This document shows positions 1 through 6,149 of a stretch of DNA of 8,238 nt, piece after piece. The DNA is taken from the NCBI GenBank assembly GCA_039962885.1, contig JBDVGI010000205.1, positions 1-8,238 of the forward strand, read 5' to 3'. A program made the position numbers and the translations under genes. Origin of the DNA: Litorimonas sp039962885 (lineage in GTDB: Bacteria > Pseudomonadota > Alphaproteobacteria > Caulobacterales > Maricaulaceae). Positions within the stretch are counted from its first letter, which is position 1; every line of letters begins with the position of its first letter. The notes beneath the pieces were generated by a model that saw only the letters and a program-made list of their open reading frames with translations, was not told the DNA's origin and did no database searches.

Positions 1-48
1 GTGTATTATATAAAAAATGCGCTTTGAACGGCATTGTAATTGCAAGAC

Positions 49-64
49 ATAACCTTGCGGTTAT
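49..64 (+). other. Small stem-loop in the clpX leader
   Basis: ATAACC (49-54) and GGTTAT (59-64) form a perfect 6-bp stem with a TTGC loop. It ends 16 nt before the clpX ATG and just before the GGAAAG sequence (72-77) that could serve as ribosome binding site. No T-run follows, so it does not look like an intrinsic terminator of an upstream gene. It could be an mRNA leader structure or chance. The first 48 bases are AT-rich with a TATTATAT stretch, but too little upstream sequence is present to call a promoter. Confidence 0.2.
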
Positions 65-80
65 TACGAATGGAAAGATT

Positions 81-1346
81 ATGACAAAAACGACTGGTGG
101 CGATAGCAAAAGCACACTTTACTGCTCATTTTGCGGTAAAAGCCAGCATGAAGTTCGTAAGCTTATCGCAGGACCAACAGTCTTTATCTGTGATGAGTGT
201 GTTGAACTTTGCATGGATATCATCAAAGAAGAAGGCAAAGGCTCTCTAGCTAAAACTCAAGAAGGCGTACCGACACCGCAAGAAATTTGCGACATTCTTG
301 ATGATTATGTTATCGGGCAGAACTACGCTAAACGTGTTTTAGCGGTAGCCGTTCATAACCACTATAAACGTCTCAATCATTCTGCCTCAAACCCAGATGT
401 AGAACTCGCTAAGTCAAATATTTTGCTTATTGGCCCAACAGGGTGCGGTAAAACATTGCTCGCACAGACATTAGCGCGTATTTTGGATGTGCCATTTACA
501 ATGGCTGACGCGACGACGCTAACTGAGGCTGGCTATGTCGGCGAAGATGTTGAGAACATCATTTTGAAATTACTTCAATCTGCTGAATATAATGTAGAAC
601 GCGCGCAGCGCGGCATCGTCTACATTGATGAAGTCGATAAAATCAGCCGTAAATCTGATAATCCATCTATTACGCGCGACGTATCGGGTGAGGGCGTACA
701 GCAAGCCCTGTTAAAAATCATGGAAGGGACTGTTGCATCAGTACCACCTCAGGGCGGACGTAAACATCCTCAGCAAGAGTTTTTGCAGGTCGATACGACA
801 AATATCCTCTTTGTTGTTGGCGGTGCATTTGCGGGTCTTGATAAAGTTATTTCAAATCGCGGTGAAGGGTCATCTATCGGCTTCGGTGGAGCCATTAAAG
901 AGGTTGATGAACGCCGCGTTGGGGATATTTTACAAGGCGTAGAACCTGAAGATTTAACAAAGTTTGGTCTTATTCCTGAATTTGTGGGCCGTTTGCCTGT
1001 TATTGCGACTTTGACAGATTTGGACGAAGAGGCTTTGATTATTATTCTAACGAAACCGCGTAATGCACTTGTTAAACAATATCAGACGCTTTTCGATATG
1101 GAAGATGTGAAACTGACCTTCTCCGAGGATGCGCTTAAGGCGATTGCGAAAAAAGCGTTGACCCGAAAGACTGGCGCGCGCGGATTACGGTCTATCATGG
1201 AAGCTATCTTGCTAGACAGCATGTATGATTTGCCGAGTTATGAGGGCGTAGAGGAAGTTGTTATCAATGGCGAAGTCGTTGAAGGCAGCGCTAAACCGCT
1301 TCTGATTTATGCGGAAAAAACCAAGAAAAAAAATAAAGCGTCATAA
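81..1346 (+). CDS. clpX: ATP-dependent Clp protease ATP-binding subunit ClpX
   Basis: ClpX is a cytoplasmic hexameric AAA+ unfoldase that recognises tagged or adaptor-delivered substrates and threads them into the ClpP peptidase; in alphaproteobacteria ClpXP is central to cell-cycle proteolysis. Visible over 421 residues: an N-terminal C4 zinc-binding domain (C15, C18, C37, C40), Walker A GPTGCGKT (118-125), pore-1 loop GYVG (151-154), Walker B with D183-E184, pore-2 RKH (227-229), the ClpP-docking IGF loop (266-268), and sensor II GARGLR (365-370). No key residue is missing, and the length matches the family (E. coli 424 aa). The ATG at 81 is chosen because the protein then begins MTKTTGGDSKSTLYC, as in relatives; a TTG at 24 would add 19 residues unlike any ClpX N-terminus I know. 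GGAAAG (72-77) is a close-spaced ribosome binding site candidate. The C-terminus is lysine-rich (KTKKKNK). clpP is expected upstream, outside the window. lon follows on the same strand. Confidence 0.98.
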   Translation: MTKTTGGDSKSTLYCSFCGKSQHEVRKLIAGPTVFICDECVELCMDIIKEEGKGSLAKTQEGVPTPQEICDILDDYVIGQNYAKRVLAVAVHNHYKRLNHSASNPDVELAKSNILLIGPTGCGKTLLAQTLARILDVPFTMADATTLTEAGYVGEDVENIILKLLQSAEYNVERAQRGIVYIDEVDKISRKSDNPSITRDVSGEGVQQALLKIMEGTVASVPPQGGRKHPQQEFLQVDTTNILFVVGGAFAGLDKVISNRGEGSSIGFGGAIKEVDERRVGDILQGVEPEDLTKFGLIPEFVGRLPVIATLTDLDEEALIIILTKPRNALVKQYQTLFDMEDVKLTFSEDALKAIAKKALTRKTGARGLRSIMEAILLDSMYDLPSYEGVEEVVINGEVVEGSAKPLLIYAEKTKKKNKAS

Positions 1347-1352
1347 GTTGTG

Positions 1353-1377
1353 ATTTACGCGGTATAAACGCGTGAAT
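1353..1377 (+). terminator. Weak terminator-like hairpin after clpX
   Basis: ATTTACGCG (1353-1361) pairs with CGCGTGAAT (1369-1377) to give a 9-bp stem containing one U-G pair and a 7-nt loop, starting 6 nt after the clpX stop. The following bases (TTG, then an A-rich run) make a poor U-tract, so termination would be partial at best. Some clpX transcripts may read through into lon. Confidence 0.4.
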
Positions 1378-1411
1378 TTGTAAAAAGACATGGAGTTTTC
1401 AGCCGAATAGG

Positions 1412-1441
1412 CTTGAAACCCGAGCATGTACATCCCATTTA
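1412..1441 (+). promoter_or_regulatory. Sigma-32 (RpoH) heat-shock promoter candidate of lon
   Basis: CTTGAAA (1412-1418) and TCCCATTTA (1433-1441) are separated by 14 nt. The sigma-32 consensus known from E. coli is CTTGAAA, 13-15 nt, CCCCATnTA, so the -35 is perfect and the -10 differs at one base. The start of transcription would be near 1447, giving a leader of about 40 nt before the lon ATG. lon is a classic RpoH regulon member, which supports the assignment. An imperfect inverted repeat (TTTCAGCC 1397-1404 with GGC-T-TGAAA 1410-1418) overlaps the -35 element. The promoter is predicted by eye only. Confidence 0.75.
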
Positions 1442-1478
1442 TTACGATAGAGCCCGCCAAAAAGGTGTGCCAAAAGCA

Positions 1479-1484
1479 TAAGAG
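1479..1484 (+). promoter_or_regulatory. Ribosome binding site deciding the lon start
   Basis: TAAGAG lies 6 nt before the ATG at 1491 but abuts the in-frame ATG at 1485 with no spacing. Nothing purine-rich of SD type is correctly placed for 1485. This favours 1491 as the true start, although the two differ by only two codons. Confidence 0.5.
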
Positions 1485-1490
1485 ATGAGC

Positions 1491-3929
1491 ATGGTTGACA
1501 CCGCTAAAGAGACACAGCCCACACCTGCAGTAAATGGGAATTTGCTGCCTGTACTGCCTTTACGCGATATCATTGTGTTCCCGCATATGGTTGTGCCACT
1601 TTTTGTAGGTCGTGAAAAGTCTATCAATGCGCTTGAAGAAGTCATGCGACAAGAAAAGCGTATCTTACTGCTCTCTCAACTTGATCCTGCGCTAGATGAG
1701 CCCTCTGCCGAGGATATTTATCATAATGGGTGTGTCGCCAAAATCTTACAACTTCTAAAGCTGCCAGACGGCACGGTTCGGGTTTTAGTTGAAGGACAAG
1801 AACGTGCCGCTGTTGAAAAATTTACCGATAATCCGTCATTTCTAGAAGCGCATATTAAAATTGTTGAATCTAAAACGAAAAATAAAAAGACCATTATCAC
1901 ATTGGCTAAAGATGTTCGCGAAGCCTTTGAAACCTATAGTAAACTGAATAAAAAAATCGCCGAAGAGGTGGTGACATCTGTGGTTGAAACACGCGAGTCT
2001 TCAAAGCTTGCTGATATCATCGCAGTTCATGTGAACGCTGAAATTAAACAAAAACAAGAATTGTTGGCAGAAACAATCATTGATGAGCGTTTGTCTATGA
2101 TTTTGGGTTTAATTGACGGCGAGGCCTCTGTTTTGAAGGTTGAGAAGAAAATTCGCGGGCGTGTGAAACGTCAAATGGAAAAAACACAGCGAGAATATTA
2201 TCTTAATGAGCAAATGAAAGCCATCCAGACTGAACTTGGCGGCGGTGAAGGCCCAGATGAAATTAATGAACTGAAGGCGAAAGCGGAAGAGGTTAAACTT
2301 TCCGAAGAAGCTCGCAAAAAAATAGACGCTGAGATTAAGCGGCTCAAGCAAATGAGTCCAATGTCGGCAGAAGCGAATGTTTCGAGAAATTATATTGACT
2401 GGATGTTGTCTGTGCCATGGGGCAAAACAAAGCGCGTGCAACGCGATCTCGCCAAAGCACAAGCCATTTTAGATGCGGATCACTATGGCCTTGATAAGGT
2501 CAAAGAACGCATCATAGAGCATCTGGCTGTGCAAACGCGTACGAAAAAGGTCAAAGGCCCAATTCTTTGTCTTGTTGGTCCGCCAGGGGTTGGGAAAACA
2601 TCACTTGGTAAATCAGTCGCACGCGCTATGGGACGAGAATTTGTTCGCGTGTCTTTAGGCGGCGTGCGGGATGAGTCTGAAATTCGTGGCCATCGCCGTA
2701 CTTATATTGGGTCAATGCCAGGGCGCATCATTCAATCTATGAAAAAAGCGAAATATAACAACCCGCTATTCTTGTTTGATGAGATAGATAAAATGGGATC
2801 TGATCATCGCGGAGACCCATCTGCGGCGTTGTTAGAAGTGCTGGATCCAGAACAAAATGATACATTTAATGACCATTATTTAGATGTGGATTACGATTTG
2901 TCGGATGTAATGTTTATAACAACGGCCAATTCTATGAATATGTCACAGCCTTTGCTTGACCGTATGGAAATTATTCGCGTGCCAGGTTATACAGAAGATG
3001 AGAAAGTCGAAATTGCGCGGCGTCATCTTATCCCTGAGCAAATCAAAGATCACGGCTTAAAGACGAAGGAATTCTCACTCAGCGACGATGCCGTGCGGGC
3101 GATTATTCGCTATTATACGCGCGAAGCTGGTGTGCGTAGCCTTAAACGTGAGATCGCAAGGCTTGCGCGTAAATCGCTAAAAGAAATTGTCTCTAAAACA
3201 ACGAAATCCGTTGCGGTGACGCCAGACAATATTGGCGAGTTCCTTGGTGTGAAAAAGTTCCGATTTGGTAAAACTGATACCGAGGACCAAGTTGGTATCG
3301 TTACTGGCCTTGCTTGGACAGAGGTTGGCGGTGACTTGCTCACCATCGAAGCTGTATCTATGGCAGGCAAAGGTAAAATGACGATTACGGGAAACTTACG
3401 CGACGTCATGAAAGAATCAATTTCTGCGGCAAATTCCTTTGTTCAAGCGCGCGCGCCAGAATTGGGTATAAATCCGCGTCAATTCCGCTCCACTGACATT
3501 CATGTTCATGTGCCAGAAGGCGCGACGCCAAAAGACGGGCCAAGCGCCGGCGTGGCTATGATTACGGCTATGGTGAGTGTGTTGTCTGATATTCCTGTGC
3601 GCAATGATGTTGCTATGACAGGCGAGATTACTTTACGCGGACGTGTGTTGCCGATTGGCGGGTTAAAAGAAAAACTACTCGCAGCGTTGCGTGGAGGGGT
3701 TAAAACCGTTCTGATTCCCCAAGAAAACGAGAAGGATTTGGCAGAGGTTCCAGACAATGTGAAGTCCGCTTTGACCATCATTCCAGTTGGAAATGTCACT
3801 GATGTGCTATCGCATGCACTCTCGAAGCCAATTACACGCATTAAGTGGACAGAAAGTGACGCAGAAACGCTCGCAGGGCTCGCTTTTAAGACAGAAACTA
3901 TTGACGTGGGCAAACAATCAGCGCATTAA
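1491..3929 (+). CDS. lon: Lon protease (LonA, endopeptidase La)
   Basis: Lon is a cytoplasmic homohexameric ATP-dependent serine protease that degrades misfolded proteins and specific regulators. The 812 residues show the full LonA plan: an N-terminal LON substrate-binding domain from about residue 18 (LLPVLPLRDIIVFPHMVVPL) to 208, a charged coiled-coil region at about 215-290, and an AAA+ module with Walker A GPPGVGKT (363-370) and Walker B LFLFDEIDK (426-434). The C-terminal protease domain has the catalytic Ser685 in KDGPSAG and Lys728 in GGLKEK; their 43-residue separation equals that of E. coli Ser679/Lys722. Length is typical of alphaproteobacterial Lon (E. coli 784), with a short C-terminal extension. 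The start is taken at 1491 for its better-spaced ribosome binding site; 1485 adds two residues. A heat-shock promoter candidate lies at 1412-1441. hupB, which follows lon in many alphaproteobacteria, is absent; tRNA-Val comes next. Confidence 0.98.
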   Translation: MVDTAKETQPTPAVNGNLLPVLPLRDIIVFPHMVVPLFVGREKSINALEEVMRQEKRILLLSQLDPALDEPSAEDIYHNGCVAKILQLLKLPDGTVRVLVEGQERAAVEKFTDNPSFLEAHIKIVESKTKNKKTIITLAKDVREAFETYSKLNKKIAEEVVTSVVETRESSKLADIIAVHVNAEIKQKQELLAETIIDERLSMILGLIDGEASVLKVEKKIRGRVKRQMEKTQREYYLNEQMKAIQTELGGGEGPDEINELKAKAEEVKLSEEARKKIDAEIKRLKQMSPMSAEANVSRNYIDWMLSVPWGKTKRVQRDLAKAQAILDADHYGLDKVKERIIEHLAVQTRTKKVKGPILCLVGPPGVGKTSLGKSVARAMGREFVRVSLGGVRDESEIRGHRRTYIGSMPGRIIQSMKKAKYNNPLFLFDEIDKMGSDHRGDPSAALLEVLDPEQNDTFNDHYLDVDYDLSDVMFITTANSMNMSQPLLDRMEIIRVPGYTEDEKVEIARRHLIPEQIKDHGLKTKEFSLSDDAVRAIIRYYTREAGVRSLKREIARLARKSLKEIVSKTTKSVAVTPDNIGEFLGVKKFRFGKTDTEDQVGIVTGLAWTEVGGDLLTIEAVSMAGKGKMTITGNLRDVMKESISAANSFVQARAPELGINPRQFRSTDIHVHVPEGATPKDGPSAGVAMITAMVSVLSDIPVRNDVAMTGEITLRGRVLPIGGLKEKLLAALRGGVKTVLIPQENEKDLAEVPDNVKSALTIIPVGNVTDVLSHALSKPITRIKWTESDAETLAGLAFKTETIDVGKQSAH
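3901..3929 (+). promoter_or_regulatory. Possible tRNA-Val promoter inside the lon 3' end
   Basis: TTGACG (3901-3906), 17 nt, then CATTAA (3924-3929). The -35 is good but the -10 matches the consensus at only three of six positions. The same octamer TTGACGTG begins the tRNA-Asp promoter candidate at 5907. Here it also encodes Ile-Asp-Val of Lon, so it may be coincidence; tRNA-Val could instead be processed from the lon transcript. The -10 sits in a palindrome, AGCGC-ATTAA-GCGCT (3920-3934), that spans the lon stop codon. Confidence 0.3.
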
Positions 3930-3938
3930 GCGCTCGAA

Positions 3939-3958
3939 ATGTGAAGCCTACTTCGCAT
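3939..3958 (+). other. Stem-loop between lon and tRNA-Val
   Basis: ATGTGAAG (3939-3946) pairs with CTTCGCAT (3951-3958) in an 8-bp stem with one U-G pair and a CCTA tetraloop, 12 nt before the tRNA. No T-run follows, so it is a poor intrinsic terminator. It could protect the lon mRNA 3' end after tRNA processing, or mark a processing site. Confidence 0.4.
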
Positions 3959-3961
3959 GAT

Positions 3962-4050
3962 GATATGGACGGGCGGTTAGCTCAGCTGGTAGAGCATCTC
4001 GTTTACACCGAGAGGGTCAGCGGTTCGAACCCGTTACCGCCCACCATATC
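3962..4050 (+). repeat. Leader/trailer complementarity around tRNA-Val
   Basis: GATATGG (3962-3968) in the 5' leader is the exact reverse complement of CCATATC (4044-4050), which comprises the encoded CCA and the first four trailer bases. In the precursor this would extend the 7-bp acceptor stem by another 7 bp across a small internal loop (AC on the 5' side, discriminator A on the 3' side). The complementarity is seen directly; any role in processing is inference. Confidence 0.45.
3971..4046 (+). tRNA. tRNA-Val (anticodon TAC)
   Basis: This 76-nt tRNA includes a gene-encoded CCA. The acceptor stem pairs GGGCGGT (3971-3977) with ACCGCCC (4036-4042), and the discriminator is A. The D-arm contains TAGCTCAGCTGGTAGAGCA. 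The anticodon stem is TCTCG/CGAGA with loop TTTACAC, giving anticodon UAC, which reads GUA/GUG (and probably other GUN) valine codons. The T-arm has the standard GGTTCGAACCC. All arms are intact and no intron is present. In many alphaproteobacteria this tRNA lies just after lon or lon-hupB, which fits its position here. Confidence 0.98.
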
Positions 4051-4117
4051 CACAAACTTACAGCACATTTCGTAGACTCCAGTTATATCTAATTATTATA
4101 GCAACAGTTGTAACGCC

Positions 4118-4147
4118 TTGAATGTTCGGCTGTCTCTAGGGTAATAA
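4118..4147 (+). promoter_or_regulatory. Weak promoter candidate for the GMC gene
   Basis: TTGAAT (4118-4123) and TAATAA (4142-4147) are 18 nt apart, giving a leader of roughly 26 nt before the ATG at 4180. Both hexamers match the sigma-70 consensus only partly. The rest of the gap after tRNA-Val (4047-4117) is AT-rich, with an imperfect direct repeat CAGTTATA (4080-4087) / CAGTTGTA (4105-4112) and nothing else I can name. Confidence 0.25.
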
Positions 4148-4167
4148 AACTGACAAGCTTTATGCGT

Positions 4168-4172
4168 GAAGG
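4168..4172 (+). promoter_or_regulatory. Ribosome binding site setting the GMC start
   Basis: GAAGG lies 7 nt before the ATG at 4180. The other in-frame ATG at 4162 would place this site inside the coding sequence and has no comparable site of its own. This selects 4180 as the start. Confidence 0.6.
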
Positions 4173-4179
4173 TCAGTCT

Positions 4180-5808
4180 ATGAGTGATGAATTTGACTAT
4201 GTAATTGTTGGGGCAGGCTCGGCGGGCTGTGTTGTCGCGCATAGATTATCAGAAGACCCAACCGTAAATGTGTGCCTCCTTGAAGCAGGGGGAACGCATA
4301 AGCATTGGAGCGTTTGGGTGCCTTTGGCGGCGATTTTGAATATGGTCACTCAGAAACGCAATTGGGCATATAAGACCGTTGCGCAAAAGGGTTTAAATGG
4401 ACGCCAAGGTTATCAACCTCGCGGAAAAATGCTAGGCGGCTCATCAAGTCTAAATGCTATGGTTTATAACCGCGGACATGCTCAAGATTATGATGAATGG
4501 GCGCGGTTAGGGAATAAGGGCTGGGCGTGGAAAGAGGTTCTGCCATATTTTAGAAAATCCGAAAATTACGAACCCGTTGAAGATCAGACAGATTATGAGG
4601 GGGTTCACGGCACGGGCGGCCTGCTTAACGTCGCGCGTTTGCGGAGTCCAGGATCGATTAATGAGGTTTTTTTTGAGGCCTCGCGTCAGAACCAATATAA
4701 AATCCATGAAGACCTTAACGCTATGACGCAAGGCGCGGATTATGAAGGCATGGGGTATTATGACGTGACGCATAAAAATGGCGAGCGTTGGTCGACAGCG
4801 CGCGCATTTTTAGATACCGCCAAAGACCGCCCAAACCTGACGGTGATAACCAATGCGCATAGTGAAAAACTTATCCTCGATGAAAAGCGCGTCACAGCTG
4901 TGCAATATATGTCACAATCGGGCCGCCAAATTATTACAGCTAGGCGTGAGGTTGTTCTATCAGCAGGGGCATTTGGATCTGCGCAAATCATGCTGCTCTC
5001 AGGTGTCGGCGCAGCGGATAAACTCGCTCCATTTGGGATAGAGCAAATACATGATTTGCCGGGCGTGGGAGAAAACCTGCAAGATCATATCGACTATGTC
5101 ATGGCGTATGACGCCAAGGTGAAAGACAATGTTGGGTTTTCTATTATGGGCGGATTTCGGTTCATCCGCGAAATCTTCAAATATAGAAAAAACCGCACAG
5201 GCATGCTCACCACGAATTATGCAGAGAGTGGTGGCTATTTCTTTACAGATAAATCCGAGCCGTCCCCAGATATTAAACTCACCTTTGTTCGTTCGGTTGT
5301 GGATGATCATGGACGTAAGCTGCATTGGGGGCATGGATATAGCTGCCACACAACTGTGTTGCGTCCTAAAAGCCGCGGGCGGATTTGCTTGCAATCGGCT
5401 GACCCAATGGCAGCACCCCTAATTGACCCTGCTTTCCTTGAGGATGACAGGGATATGGAAACATTGTTTCGCGGCGTGAAAAAAACACAAAGCATCCTAA
5501 AGGCACCGGCTTTCGATAAGGTGAGGGGCAAGCCGTTTTATGCTTCTGACACGGATGATGACGATGTTCTACGCGAGGATATTCGCAACCGAGCTGATAC
5601 GGAATACCATCCAGTAGGTACATGCAAAATGGGGAGTGATGACATGGCGGTTGTTGATGACCGTTTATGTGTGCATGGTCTCAAAGGTTTACGGGTCGCA
5701 GATGCTTCTATCATGCCGAATCTTGTATCTGGAAATACTAATGCACCTACGATTATGATTGGTGAGAAAGCGGCAGACATGATTAAACAAGATTGGTTAA
5801 AGCCATAA
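4180..5808 (+). CDS. GMC-family FAD oxidoreductase, AlkJ-type alcohol dehydrogenase-like
   Basis: Members oxidise primary alcohols or choline to aldehydes with bound FAD, passing electrons to quinones or dyes. The 542 residues show the N-terminal ADP-binding fold GAGSAG (11-16) with the ribose-binding Glu35 in LLEAGG. GMC signature 1 is around 82-105 (GKMLGGSSSLNAMVYNRGH), and signature 2 around 263-277 (GAFGSAQIMLLSGVG). The C-terminal catalytic pair is His477 (EYHPVGTCKMG) and Asn521 (SGNTNAPT). No signal peptide or membrane segment is evident. Segments such as NAMVYNRGH, NYAESGGYF and YHPVGTCKMG resemble, from memory, AlkJ of the alkane pathway more than E. coli BetA. No betB, betI or alkane gene is nearby, so the substrate is unknown and no symbol is given. 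Start at 4180 gives MSDEFDYVIVGAGSAG, the usual family beginning. The gene lies between two tRNA genes and is probably transcribed alone. Confidence 0.93.
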   Translation: MSDEFDYVIVGAGSAGCVVAHRLSEDPTVNVCLLEAGGTHKHWSVWVPLAAILNMVTQKRNWAYKTVAQKGLNGRQGYQPRGKMLGGSSSLNAMVYNRGHAQDYDEWARLGNKGWAWKEVLPYFRKSENYEPVEDQTDYEGVHGTGGLLNVARLRSPGSINEVFFEASRQNQYKIHEDLNAMTQGADYEGMGYYDVTHKNGERWSTARAFLDTAKDRPNLTVITNAHSEKLILDEKRVTAVQYMSQSGRQIITARREVVLSAGAFGSAQIMLLSGVGAADKLAPFGIEQIHDLPGVGENLQDHIDYVMAYDAKVKDNVGFSIMGGFRFIREIFKYRKNRTGMLTTNYAESGGYFFTDKSEPSPDIKLTFVRSVVDDHGRKLHWGHGYSCHTTVLRPKSRGRICLQSADPMAAPLIDPAFLEDDRDMETLFRGVKKTQSILKAPAFDKVRGKPFYASDTDDDDVLREDIRNRADTEYHPVGTCKMGSDDMAVVDDRLCVHGLKGLRVADASIMPNLVSGNTNAPTIMIGEKAADMIKQDWLKP

Positions 5809-5906
5809 TATGCTTAAGTTTGGGCCTGTTTTGACTCTCCAGAGCTGTTAGGCATAACTTGCATGTTCTAGCCTGTAATAAAGATAGGATTTACACTGAT
5901 TTCTGA

Positions 5907-5935
5907 TTGACGTGCATAGTTCTTATAGTTATGAC
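5907..5935 (+). promoter_or_regulatory. Promoter candidate of tRNA-Asp
   Basis: TTGACG (5907-5912), a 17-nt spacer, then TATGAC (5930-5935). The -35 is strong and the -10 matches four of six bases; the alphaproteobacterial housekeeping -35 is TTGAC-like. Transcription would begin near 5942, leaving a leader of only about 8 nt. The rest of the gap after the GMC gene (5809-5906) has short GCCT/AGGC complementarities but no convincing terminator. Confidence 0.5.
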
Positions 5936-5949
5936 GCGCTCACATCTTA

Positions 5950-6026
5950 GCGGGTGTAGCTCAGTTGGTTAGAGCGCTGGCCTGTCACGCCAGAGGCCGC
6001 GGGTTCGAGTCCCGTCACTCGCGCCA
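5950..6026 (+). tRNA. tRNA-Asp (anticodon GTC)
   Basis: This 77-nt tRNA includes a gene-encoded CCA. The acceptor stem pairs GCGGGTG (5950-5956) with CACTCGC (6016-6022), with one G-U pair, and the discriminator is G as expected for tRNA-Asp. The D-arm is TAGCTCAGTTGGTTAGAGC. The anticodon stem is CTGGC/GCCAG with loop CTGTCAC, so the anticodon is GUC, reading GAC and GAU. The T-arm is GGGTTCGAGTCCC. All arms are intact. Confidence 0.98.
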
Positions 6027-6042
6027 TTTTATTTAAAATGGC
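6023..6042 (+). other. Hairpin formed by the tRNA-Asp CCA end and its trailer
   Basis: GCCATTTT (6023-6030) and AAAATGGC (6035-6042) form a perfect 8-bp stem around an ATTT loop. The left strand starts with the tRNA discriminator G and the CCA. No T-run follows (CTAAATTAC), so it is not a classical terminator, but it could act as an end-protecting or processing structure. Confidence 0.5.
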
Positions 6043-6149
6043 TAAATTACAAATAGTAGTTTAATCCGCTAAGATGGATATTCCTGAAAACAATACAATA
6101 AGCGTTACATGCCTATTTCAATCGAGATAATTTCGTGTCAACAGGTACC

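Larger units (their letters stand above)
5943..6076. repeat. 11-bp inverted repeat bracketing tRNA-Asp
   Basis: CATCTTAGCGG (5943-5953) and CCGCTAAGATG (6066-6076) are perfect reverse complements. The left arm includes the short leader and the first four bases of tRNA-Asp (GCGG, 5950-5953). The right arm is 40 nt downstream of the CCA. In RNA the full 11-bp helix would compete with the first four pairs of the acceptor stem, while seven pairs could form alongside the mature fold. In DNA the right arm overlaps a weak -10-like TAAGAT (6070-6075), 17 nt after TTACAA (6047-6052), upstream of the symporter gene. Function unknown. Confidence 0.55.

Noticed and set aside
24..80. TTG-initiated N-terminal extension of ClpX
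   Set aside because: The 19 extra residues do not resemble any ClpX N-terminus I know, whereas the ATG at 81 gives the expected family start.
3506..3913. 135-codon minus-strand open frame
   Set aside because: It is antisense to the conserved Lon protease domain and has no domain or ribosome binding site; a shadow of lon.
4999..5394. 131-codon minus-strand open frame
   Set aside because: It is antisense to the GMC gene, with no recognisable motif.
4180..5808. Naming the GMC gene betA (choline dehydrogenase)
   Set aside because: Sequence blocks look nearer to AlkJ, and no betB, betI or choline transporter is adjacent, so a specific symbol would overstate the evidence.
5823..5876. GCCT/AGGC pairings as a terminator after the GMC gene
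   Set aside because: The stems are only about 4 bp, mutually exclusive and lack a T-run.
3971..6026. Integrated mobile element using tRNA-Val or tRNA-Asp as attachment site
   Set aside because: No integrase or transposase is present, and I saw no second copy of either tRNA 3' end in the window.
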